NCBI GenBank assembly: GCA_016783665.1
Contig: JADHWC010000023.1
Span: 1-32,542, forward strand
Source: Fidelibacterota bacterium
GTDB taxonomy: Bacteria > Fidelibacterota > UBA2242
DNA length: 32,542 nt
Direction: 5' to 3'
Below the pieces are notes generated by a model that saw only the letters and a list, made by a program, of their open reading frames with translations, had not been told where the DNA came from and did not search any database. Made by a program: the position numbers and the translations under genes. This document shows, piece by piece, positions 17,357 to 25,266 of the stretch; the first letter of the stretch is position 1, and every line of letters begins with the position of its first letter.

Positions 17357-20300
17357 ATGACAAAAAAACATTCCGTTTCTGAAACACTTCAGTTTGAAAA
17401 GAAAATAAAGAAACTCAAAAAGGAGAAAACGGAAGAGGCATTGCGGGAAAGTGAGGAAAAATTCCATTTACTTTTAGAATCCAGCGACGATCCTATCTAC
17501 CTTATAGACAAAGAACTAAAATATTTATATGCTAATCAGAAGCTTCTATCAAGATATAGAAAAACCTTAAGCGAAGTAATTGGACAAACTTATGCAAATT
17601 TTCACTCACCTGCAGCAACGGTGCTATTTTCCAATAGAGTAAAGGAAGTCCTCAAATCGGGCAAACCGCTCGCTTACGAATATAAAAGTCGGAGGGATGG
17701 GAAGGATTTCCTGCGAACGCTAAATCCGGTCATAAACCGGAGTGTCGGGGAGATAACAGCCATAACGGTCATTTCAAAAGATATCACCGAGCAAAAACAA
17801 ATGGCAAGAGCATTGGAAAAAAGTGAAGAAAAACTCAGAAATTTCATAGACTCAAGCACAATAGGTATATGGTGTTTCAGACTGGAATCGCCGGTAGATA
17901 TTAAACTTCCAAAAGAAAAAATGATCAAAGCATTTTTTAAAGCTGTCTGCGTGGAATGTAATGAAACTTATGCGGTGATGATGGGCACAACCAAAGACGA
18001 GATTTTAGGTACAGTACTATATGAAGTTATGCCTGATACAGAAGAAAACAGAGCTTATCTTGAGGCTTTTATTCACAATAACTTCCGGATTTCAGGTGGA
18101 ATTTCCCATGAGATTGGTAAAAATGGGTTAGAAAAATACTTCTCCAACTCAATGGTGGGAACTATAAAAAACAGGAAACTCATCGAAGCCTGGGGCACGC
18201 AAACCGATATAACCGAACGAGAGCAAGCAGAGAAAAACTTGCAGTTTCTCAGCTCCATAAGCGAACAGGTAACAGATTCCATAGTTGTTACCGACACAGA
18301 TTTTAACATTACCTACGTAAATAGAGCTACAGAAAAATTATATGGTTATTCAAAAAAAGAACTCTTAGGTAAAACTCCCGATATATTAAATGTTAATTCC
18401 CATCGAACGCAAATTCAAGAAAATATTTATATAACCGTTTCATCGGGTGAGACCTGGACAGGGGAACATCTCAATCGAAAAAAGAACGGCAGCACCTTTA
18501 TTTGCGAGTTTAAAATTTCACCCTTAAAAGACGTAGACGACAATATTTTAGCTTATATCGCCATTCAACGAGATTGCACCGAACGCAAGGAGGCTAAACG
18601 GGAACTTGAAATTCAAAAGATCTATATGGAGGAATTATTCGAAAGCGCACCCGAAGCAATCACAATTTTAGACAATAAGGACAGAGTTCAAAAGATAAAT
18701 CGTGAGTTCACAAACCTGTTCGGGTACTCGTCTTCCGAAGCTATCGGGTGTAAAATTAATGATTTGATCGTACCAGCAGATTTGAAAGCTGAAGGCTTGA
18801 AAGCGACTGCTGATGTTGCTGCGGGCGAAAGGGTTTCCATTGAAACTATCCGTCAGAATAAAGATGGTCAAAGAATTTATGTTTCAATTCTTGGTCATCC
18901 GATAAAAATTGAAGGAGACCAACTTGCTGTATATGGCATCTATAGAGATATCACCGAGCACAAACAGGCAGAAGAAGCGTTACGGGAATCAGAAGAAAAA
19001 TATCGCACTCTAATTGAGAACGAGCAGGATGGTGTGTTCCTGATACAGGATAATCAAATAAAGTTTGGCAACCCGGCTTTTGCTTCCATGATCGGTTATA
19101 CAACAGAAGAGATAATCGGCAAGGACTTTCGGGATTTTATTGCTCCGGAAGACAGAGATATGGTCGCTGATCGCTACCGGCGGCGCCAGGCGGGAGAAGA
19201 CCTTCCATCAAAATACGAAATTCGATCGCTACACAAGGACGGAAAGACACGGATTGACGTATTTATTAGTGTTGGGTTGCTCAATTACAGGGGAAAAGTC
19301 GCCAGCATTGGGACTTTGCATAACATTACAGAGCGCAAAAGATCTGAAAATCAGATCAGACTCTTAACCGCACAAATTGAAAAATTCAGCAAAATCTCCG
19401 CCGATATTTTATCTATTAGAGATGACAAAGAGCTATTTAATACAATCAGTACCGCTATTGTTGAAATTTCGGATTTTAGCCGGGTGATGTTCTACACTTT
19501 CAAGGAAGATTTTCCATTTAGAGATATACTGGGTTCTCACGGTATAGATAAAGAAACTATAGAACGTTTGCAAAAAGTCGGCATATCACAGGAGGAGTTA
19601 AAAGAGATTTTTAACAAAGGAATATCCCTGGGAAATCAATCATGCTATGTGCCGCATACTATGAAGCATATCCTTGATCAAAAGGCTGTGGATAATGGAA
19701 AGAAAGAGTATGCTCCCGGCGCAGGTCGATGGCATAAGGAAGATAACCTTTTCATCGCTTTAAAAGATGAGACTGGTGATTTTATCGGCATGATTTCGGT
19801 GGATGACTCCAAGAGCGGGGATATTCCCACGGATGAAACGGTTAGACCACTGGAAATGTTCGCTAATCACATTTCCCAAATCTTGCAAAGTAGAAAATTG
19901 GAAAAGAAGATACGAGCTTCTGAGGAGCAATATCGCCTGTTAGTTGAAAATGTCAACGACGCAATTGTAATCAGCCAACAAGGCAAATTCATCTATTATA
20001 ATAAGCAATTTGCAACAATGTTAAGATACGATTACGATGAATTGCTTTTGAAAGATTTTACTGAGGTTCATACCGAAAAGGCTGTCGAAATATTGATGGA
20101 ACGCCAAGCAAGACGTAACCGGGGAGAATATGTGGCGTCCCGATACGAAACCATATTTAAGAAAAAAGATGGAAAACCAATTGATGTCGAAGCAAATGTA
20201 TCAATAATTGAGTATAGAGGCGATAAGGCGACTTTTGCGGTAATAAGGGATGTCACGGAACGAAAACGAATCGAGAAAGAGGCTCACAGGAATCAAAATC

Positions 20301-21403
20301 TCGAATCAATAGGCATTCTTGCCGGTGGTATCGCCCACGATTTCAACAATATCCTCACTATAATTTTAGGCAATATTACACTTTCCAAGATGTATGCCAA
20401 CCCGGAAGACAAAGTTTATAAGAGGCTAGTTGAAGCCGAGAAAGGAGCAATGCGGGCAAAGGACCTGACCCAGCAACTGCTTACTTTTTCCAAAGGCGGA
20501 GCGCCGGTCAAGGAAGCCTCATCTGTTGCTGAATTTCTGAAAGAATCCGCAGCTTTTGCGCTATCCGGGTCTAATGTCAAATGCATATTCTCCATTCCGG
20601 ACGACATTTGGGCGGTCGAAATTGACAAAGGACAGATAAATCAGGTATTTAACAATCTGGTAATGAATGCGGATCAGGCTATGCCCGAAGGCGGAATAAT
20701 TAAAATAAGCGCCGAAAATATTACTATTACTCCGGAAAATGTTTTACCACTTCAACAAGGACAGTATATAAAATTTAGTTTTGAAGACCATGGGATTGGC
20801 ATTCCAGCCCATCATCTTGATAAGATATTCGATCCGTACTTTTCCACCAAGACAAAGGGAAGTGGGCTTGGACTTGCCAGCGCCTATTCCATTATTAGAA
20901 ATCATAACGGATTAATAACGGTTGAATCGGGATTGGGCGCCGGAACTACATTCTACATATATCTGCCGGCTTCAGAAGAAATAGTTATTAAAAAAGAAAG
21001 CAAAAACGGAAAAACGCTTTTCGGAAAAGGAAAAATCCTCATAATGGACGATGAAGAATTCGTGAGAGAAGTCGCCGGAGAGATGGTTAGAAGTCTTGGA
21101 TACAGCGCTGAATTCGCCAAAGATGGCGCGGAAGCAATTGAATTATATAAAAAAGCCCTGAAATCCGAAGAACCTTTTTCAGCGGTAATTATGGATCTAA
21201 CCACACCGGGAGGTATGGGTGGAAAAGAGGCTATTAGGGAACTCTTGAAAATCGATCCTGAGGTAAAAGCGATTGTTTCCAGCGGATACTCCAACGATCC
21301 AATAATGTCCGACTGCAAAAAGTACGGTTTTGTCGGCGTCGTTGCCAAGCCTTACAAGATATCTGAATTAGGAAAAACGCTAAAAGAAATTATTCTGGAA
21401 TAG
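17357..21403 (+). CDS. Soluble multi-PAS/GAF hybrid histidine kinase
   Basis: A 1348-residue protein without membrane segments, so the sensing is cytoplasmic. After a charged coiled N-terminus (1-30) come about five PAS domains to residue 660, recognisable by repeated (A/R)LxxSEEK(Y/F) linkers and DITE(R/H/Q)K ends. A GAF-like domain (about 665-835, ending in FIGMISVDDS) and a further PAS (about 850-970) follow. The kinase core has the phospho-acceptor histidine H994 in AGGIAHDFNN, the N box (N1099-N1104), DHGIGIP and GSGLGLA. A C-terminal receiver has acidic residues D1231-E1233 and phospho-acceptor D1280. No output gene is adjacent, so the phosphate probably passes to a separate phosphotransfer protein or regulator, or the receiver tunes the kinase. 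The signal is unknown. Confidence 0.93.
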   Translation: MTKKHSVSETLQFEKKIKKLKKEKTEEALRESEEKFHLLLESSDDPIYLIDKELKYLYANQKLLSRYRKTLSEVIGQTYANFHSPAATVLFSNRVKEVLKSGKPLAYEYKSRRDGKDFLRTLNPVINRSVGEITAITVISKDITEQKQMARALEKSEEKLRNFIDSSTIGIWCFRLESPVDIKLPKEKMIKAFFKAVCVECNETYAVMMGTTKDEILGTVLYEVMPDTEENRAYLEAFIHNNFRISGGISHEIGKNGLEKYFSNSMVGTIKNRKLIEAWGTQTDITEREQAEKNLQFLSSISEQVTDSIVVTDTDFNITYVNRATEKLYGYSKKELLGKTPDILNVNSHRTQIQENIYITVSSGETWTGEHLNRKKNGSTFICEFKISPLKDVDDNILAYIAIQRDCTERKEAKRELEIQKIYMEELFESAPEAITILDNKDRVQKINREFTNLFGYSSSEAIGCKINDLIVPADLKAEGLKATADVAAGERVSIETIRQNKDGQRIYVSILGHPIKIEGDQLAVYGIYRDITEHKQAEEALRESEEKYRTLIENEQDGVFLIQDNQIKFGNPAFASMIGYTTEEIIGKDFRDFIAPEDRDMVADRYRRRQAGEDLPSKYEIRSLHKDGKTRIDVFISVGLLNYRGKVASIGTLHNITERKRSENQIRLLTAQIEKFSKISADILSIRDDKELFNTISTAIVEISDFSRVMFYTFKEDFPFRDILGSHGIDKETIERLQKVGISQEELKEIFNKGISLGNQSCYVPHTMKHILDQKAVDNGKKEYAPGAGRWHKEDNLFIALKDETGDFIGMISVDDSKSGDIPTDETVRPLEMFANHISQILQSRKLEKKIRASEEQYRLLVENVNDAIVISQQGKFIYYNKQFATMLRYDYDELLLKDFTEVHTEKAVEILMERQARRNRGEYVASRYETIFKKKDGKPIDVEANVSIIEYRGDKATFAVIRDVTERKRIEKEAHRNQNLESIGILAGGIAHDFNNILTIILGNITLSKMYANPEDKVYKRLVEAEKGAMRAKDLTQQLLTFSKGGAPVKEASSVAEFLKESAAFALSGSNVKCIFSIPDDIWAVEIDKGQINQVFNNLVMNADQAMPEGGIIKISAENITITPENVLPLQQGQYIKFSFEDHGIGIPAHHLDKIFDPYFSTKTKGSGLGLASAYSIIRNHNGLITVESGLGAGTTFYIYLPASEEIVIKKESKNGKTLFGKGKILIMDDEEFVREVAGEMVRSLGYSAEFAKDGAEAIELYKKALKSEEPFSAVIMDLTTPGGMGGKEAIRELLKIDPEVKAIVSSGYSNDPIMSDCKKYGFVGVVAKPYKISELGKTLKEIILE

Positions 21404-21444
21404 AAAATCAATTTCCGGACGGCGAAGCCGGATTGAAAATGGGT

Positions 21445-21711
21445 TTTTCCCGGATTCGCACAAACAAAAACAATTGCTTTATCAGCCATACTTTTGATCC
21501 ATTCCGGCTAAAGTAACACTGGCAGTCCCCTGAGCATCATCCTGCCAAAACCGGAATATCACATTCTTCACGCAGTGTATCCAGCACTTTAAAACAATTC
21601 GGCTGAGAAATATCTTCCAGATTGATCGCGCCAAAACTGTGCCGGCACATTTTTAGAAAATCGATGATTTTATCCGGGTCTTTTTCACCATTTTCATTTT
21701 TACCGTTTATA
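21445..21711 (-). pseudogene. Remnant of a second malic enzyme (frameshifted, internally deleted)
   Basis: Three pieces of one malic-enzyme gene lie in three frames. Piece A (21546-21710) reads DPDKIIDFLK, then FGAINLEDISQPNCFKVLD and ends in CDIPV; its frame then meets TGA at 21537-21539. Piece B, shifted by one base (21506-21544), reads QDDAQGTASVTLA, the family sequence that normally follows IPV. Piece C (21451-21507), in yet another frame, reads PEWIKSMADKAIVFVCANP, which in intact enzymes lies about a hundred residues further on, past the NAD-binding fold. The start and the rest of the catalytic region are missing. The GAINLEDI motif marks the bacterial MaeB-like family, different from the intact malic enzyme at 27367-29055. 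It is at the distal end of the TCA cluster. Confidence 0.82.
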
Positions 21712-21776
21712 GTTCTTATAAATAGTTACAAAACTAAATTTAATAAATATTCTTATGAGGAAACAAGATACTACTA

Positions 21777-22448
21777 TTAAAAAGGCGGAACATTTGTTAT
21801 TGTTTCAAAATACTCTGCCGCCGCTTTATGCTTTGGATTAAGTTTTAATACTTTTTTAAATAAATCCAATGCCTTATCAATATTATATTTCCGCATATGG
21901 CAAATTCCCAAATTAAAAGAAGCTGAAACGTGTTCCGGATTTTCTTCAAGCAAGAGATCGAGATTTTCGATTGCCTCATTATATTCACCTCTTGCCATAC
22001 TTGCAATTGCTAAATGGTAATTTATGATGGATGTTTCCGGAGTATTCTCTAACAATTTTTTATAACATTCAATACTTTTATCTTCTCTTCCCTTATGATA
22101 ATAACATAAACCCATCCAACTATACGCCATATATAATTCTGTCTTTTCCTTATCAATTCTTTTAAAAATTTCGAGAGCTTTATTAAATTGAGCAAAGCGA
22201 TAATGTGAAATACCCAACCTATAGAGAGCAAAACAATAATTCGGTTCCAATTCTACAACTTTTTGATATGCTTTAATTGAATCCTGCATACCACCAAGTA
22301 TATAATGTAAATTGCCTAGATTCATTAATGCCGGAATGTAATCCGTTTTAATCTCCAATATGTCATAATATTGTCTTAATGCTTTGCTTAGTTTACCTTC
22401 AAATTTATATATTTCAGCCTTCTCCATAAGTTCGTTTATTTTTTCCAT
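21777..22448 (-). CDS. TPR repeat protein
   Basis: A 223-residue protein made almost wholly of about six tetratricopeptide repeats (for example PALMNLGNLHYILGG, CFALYRLGISHYRFAQ, HVSASFNLGICHMRKYN with the typical G-Y and A-P positions). No signal peptide or other domain is seen. It starts 14 bp after the isocitrate dehydrogenase stop, with GGGGA before the ATG, and is thus the last intact gene of the cluster. Such proteins are scaffolds; a partner cannot be named. Its place suggests co-expression with the TCA enzymes rather than a catalytic role. Confidence 0.85.
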   Translation of the reverse strand: MEKINELMEKAEIYKFEGKLSKALRQYYDILEIKTDYIPALMNLGNLHYILGGMQDSIKAYQKVVELEPNYCFALYRLGISHYRFAQFNKALEIFKRIDKEKTELYMAYSWMGLCYYHKGREDKSIECYKKLLENTPETSIINYHLAIASMARGEYNEAIENLDLLLEENPEHVSASFNLGICHMRKYNIDKALDLFKKVLKLNPKHKAAAEYFETITNVPPF

Positions 22449-22462
22449 TATTTAATCCCCGA

Positions 22463-23809
22463 TTACATATTTTCTATTATTTTTTCACCAAATTCAGAAG
22501 TTTTGAGTTTAGTCGCCCCTTTCATCTGACGTTCCAAATCATAAGTAACTGTTTTATTAGAAATAGTTTTTTCTAAAGCTAATTCAATCAAATCTGCTGC
22601 TTCATTCCATCCCAAATGTTGAAGCATCATAACACCAGAAAGAATTAAAGAACTTGGATTCACCATATCCATTCCGGTATATTTTGGAGCCGTACCATGA
22701 GTTGCTTCAAAAAGAGCCATTTCATCACCAATGTTTGCACCTGGAGCAAGTCCGAGTCCACCAACCTGGGCCGCACAAGCATCGGAAAGATAATCTCCAT
22801 TCAGATTTGGTGTGGCAAACACACTATATTCTTCAGGACGGAGCAACACTTGCTGAAATGTCTGGTCGGCAATTCGATCCTTAATTAAAATTTTCCCTTG
22901 AGGCATCTTTCCGTTATGTTCATCCCACAATTCCTGTTCTGTGATGATTTCCTCTCTGTATTCACTTATCGCAAGTTCATATCCCCAATCACGAAATGCT
23001 CCTTCGGTAAATTTCATTATATTACCCTTATGAACCAAAGTTACGCTAGGTTTATTCTTTTGAATCGCATAATCTATCGCTTTTCGTATTAATCGCTTTG
23101 TACAGGTTACAGATATTGGTTTTATCCCAATACCACTGTCCCTCCGAATATCTTTTTTCAAATTATTCTTTAAGAATTCAATTAACTTAATCGCATCTTC
23201 CGAATCCTTTTGAAATTCGATACCCGCATAAACGTCCTCAGTATTTTCTCTGAATATTATAACATCTAACTTTTCAGGCGCTTTTACTGGAGTAGGAACA
23301 CCTTGATACCATCTCACCGGACGGACACAAGCATAAAGATCTAATTTTTGACGTAATCCGACATTCAAGGAGCGAAATCTTGGCGTGATAAATTTTGAAC
23401 CACATTTTATACATTTCTCCGGGCGTTTTCCATTGATTCCGTCTTGTTCTTTAGAACATTCTAAACAGACATAATCGAATTTTCCAACTGGTGTTGTCAA
23501 AGGTCCTTTAATAGCGACTTTGAACTCCTTAATCGCTTTTAAAGTATCTTCCGGCAAAATATCATCATTACCATATTTCTTTAAAGCGGACAATCCGGCA
23601 TGAATTTTAAACCATTCTATGCTTTTTTCCCCACTATATGCCTTCTTTACAGCAGAATCGATGACACTTTTTGTTGCTTTCCATATATCCGGACCAATTC
23701 CATCTCCCTCAATAAAAGGAATGATTGGATTATCAGGAATAGATATTTTATCATTTTTAAACTCAATTTTTTTTCCAAGTTCCGGTTTTTTTAATAGTTG
23801 GTATTCCAT
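22463..23809 (-). CDS. icd: Isocitrate dehydrogenase, NADP type, with four-cysteine insertion
   Basis: A 448-residue enzyme aligning closely with E. coli Icd; it oxidatively decarboxylates isocitrate to 2-oxoglutarate. The NADP determinants K344, Y345, V351, Y391 and R395 of E. coli are all present ([13 protein letters not shown] and TYDLER). The isocitrate-binding, phosphorylatable Ser113 corresponds to S147 in RSLNVGLRQ. Between G109 (end of TTPVG) and R146 there are 36 residues where E. coli has 3, a net gain of 33. The insertion carries C115-x2-C118 and C133-x2-C136, a zinc-ribbon or rubredoxin-like knuckle, next to the active-site lid. AGGAG precedes the ATG. Downstream of gltA (93-bp gap with a stem-loop), upstream of the TPR gene. 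Confidence 0.95.
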   Translation of the reverse strand: MEYQLLKKPELGKKIEFKNDKISIPDNPIIPFIEGDGIGPDIWKATKSVIDSAVKKAYSGEKSIEWFKIHAGLSALKKYGNDDILPEDTLKAIKEFKVAIKGPLTTPVGKFDYVCLECSKEQDGINGKRPEKCIKCGSKFITPRFRSLNVGLRQKLDLYACVRPVRWYQGVPTPVKAPEKLDVIIFRENTEDVYAGIEFQKDSEDAIKLIEFLKNNLKKDIRRDSGIGIKPISVTCTKRLIRKAIDYAIQKNKPSVTLVHKGNIMKFTEGAFRDWGYELAISEYREEIITEQELWDEHNGKMPQGKILIKDRIADQTFQQVLLRPEEYSVFATPNLNGDYLSDACAAQVGGLGLAPGANIGDEMALFEATHGTAPKYTGMDMVNPSSLILSGVMMLQHLGWNEAADLIELALEKTISNKTVTYDLERQMKGATKLKTSEFGEKIIENM

Positions 23810-23849
23810 CTTTGCTCCTAAGATTAATTATATTTTATAAATCAGTATT

Positions 23850-23890
23850 TATTTGTGTAAAGCATTTTTTTGTAACGCCTTACACAAATA
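23850..23890. promoter_or_regulatory. 11-bp inverted repeat between gltA and icd
   Basis: TATTTGTGTAA (23850-23860) and TTACACAAATA (23880-23890) are perfect inverted copies with a 19-nt spacer; a further GC pair can extend the stem inward. It fills the centre of the 93-bp gltA-icd gap. There is no following T tract in the direction of transcription, so a simple terminator is unlikely. It may be an operator, or an mRNA stem-loop that sets relative expression or stability of the two cistrons. Confidence 0.5.
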
Positions 23891-23902
23891 TAAATTAACT
23901 TT

Positions 23903-25201
23903 CTATTTAACCTGTTCTAATAACCAGTCAGTTGAAATAGATTTAGGTCTTTCAATTGAAAATCCCAATGCCCGTGACCATACCAATTGTGTAAGAATAC
24001 CAATAGCTCTTGATACTCCAAAAAGTACAGTATAAAAATCGTATTCTGTAACACCATAATAGACCTGTAAACATCCGGAATGTGCGTCCACATTTGGCCA
24101 GGGATTCATTGCTTTACCATGTTTTTTCAAAATATCCGGTGTTACTTCATAAAGTAAACTAACAACCTGAAAAATTTCGTCATCCGGTAGATGTTCTAAT
24201 GCAAATTCACGTTGGGCTTTGTACCTTGGATCTGTTGCTCGTAATACTGCATGTCCATATCCGGGAATTACCTGACCACCGTTGAGAGTATCCCATAGAA
24301 ATTTTGTAAGTTGTTCTTTGGTCGGAACACCACCACCAAGTTTTTCCTTTACATTCATAATCCAACGAAGGACTTCCTGGTTTGCTAATCCATGTAATGG
24401 CCCGGCAAGTCCATCTATTCCTGCTGAAAGTGAGTAATATGCATCCGATAATGCTGAACCAACCAGATGTGAAGTATGAGCACTGACATTTCCGCTCTCA
24501 TGGTCACTATGAAGAACAAGATAAAGTCTCATCAATTCTTTGTATTCCGGATTTTCCACACCCATCATATAGGCGAAATTCGCTCCCCAATCCAATTTTG
24601 GATCTGCTTTAATATGCTTGTTGTCCTTATATGTCTTGCGATAAATATAAGAGGCAATAGATGGTAATTTTGCCAATAAATTCATGATATCTTCATACAT
24701 TGGATCCCATAAATCGTACTTCGATATTCCTTCTCGATATTTTTTAGAGAAGATTGAATCTTTCTGAAGTGCAAGAATTCCCCCAGAAAACTGAGTCATA
24801 GGATGCATATCGGTGGGATAAGAATCCAATATTTTTACCAAATAATCCGGTAATTTTGAACGTTGTTGCCATTCTTCTGTGATTTCTTTTACATCATTTT
24901 CGGTAGGTAACTCTCCGACTAATAGCAAATAAAAAAGACCTTCGGGCAGTGGCTGCTTCCCACCCTGTGCTTTGGGTAACTTTTCACACAGTTCCGGAAT
25001 AGTATAACCTCTAAAACGGATACCTTCCATCGGATCGAGGTTTGAAGTATCACAAACAAGACATTTTACTCCTCTTATTCCGCCTAGCGCTTGCTTGATT
25101 GTTACCTCTGAAATGACATGATTTCCATGTTCCTTAATTAAAGCTTTGACTCGATCACGCATTGGATCGATTTTCGTTTCGAACTTTTTCTTTAAGGTCA
25201 T
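23903..25201 (-). CDS. gltA: Citrate synthase, mitochondrial-like type
   Basis: A 432-residue citrate synthase condensing acetyl-CoA with oxaloacetate. It is closer to the mitochondrial enzyme than to the hexameric E. coli GltA: LHSDHESGNVSAHT (H231, H234) and GPLHGLANQEV are near identical to the pig heart enzyme. Catalytic residues are present: H270 (GPLHG), H317 (PGYGHAVLR), D372 (NVDAHSG) and the citrate-binding arginine R398 (FGVSRAIG). The ribosome-binding site AGGAGG is strong. It is followed by icd and preceded by aconitase (65-bp gap), so the three enzymes of the oxidative branch are adjacent. Family members of this type can be reversible in some anaerobes, which the sequence alone cannot settle. 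Confidence 0.95.
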   Translation of the reverse strand: MTLKKKFETKIDPMRDRVKALIKEHGNHVISEVTIKQALGGIRGVKCLVCDTSNLDPMEGIRFRGYTIPELCEKLPKAQGGKQPLPEGLFYLLLVGELPTENDVKEITEEWQQRSKLPDYLVKILDSYPTDMHPMTQFSGGILALQKDSIFSKKYREGISKYDLWDPMYEDIMNLLAKLPSIASYIYRKTYKDNKHIKADPKLDWGANFAYMMGVENPEYKELMRLYLVLHSDHESGNVSAHTSHLVGSALSDAYYSLSAGIDGLAGPLHGLANQEVLRWIMNVKEKLGGGVPTKEQLTKFLWDTLNGGQVIPGYGHAVLRATDPRYKAQREFALEHLPDDEIFQVVSLLYEVTPDILKKHGKAMNPWPNVDAHSGCLQVYYGVTEYDFYTVLFGVSRAIGILTQLVWSRALGFSIERPKSISTDWLLEQVK

Positions 25202-25266
25202 AATTTGCCTCCTGTTATATTATTCTTTATAAATTATTAAAATAATTAACATCACCAAATTTTTTA

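Noticed and set aside
21404-21450. Terminator after the hybrid kinase (CCGG arms and GGG-TTTTT-CCC)
   Set aside because: Stems are only 3-4 bp and there is no T tract after a stable hairpin; the area is largely debris of the malic-enzyme pseudogene.
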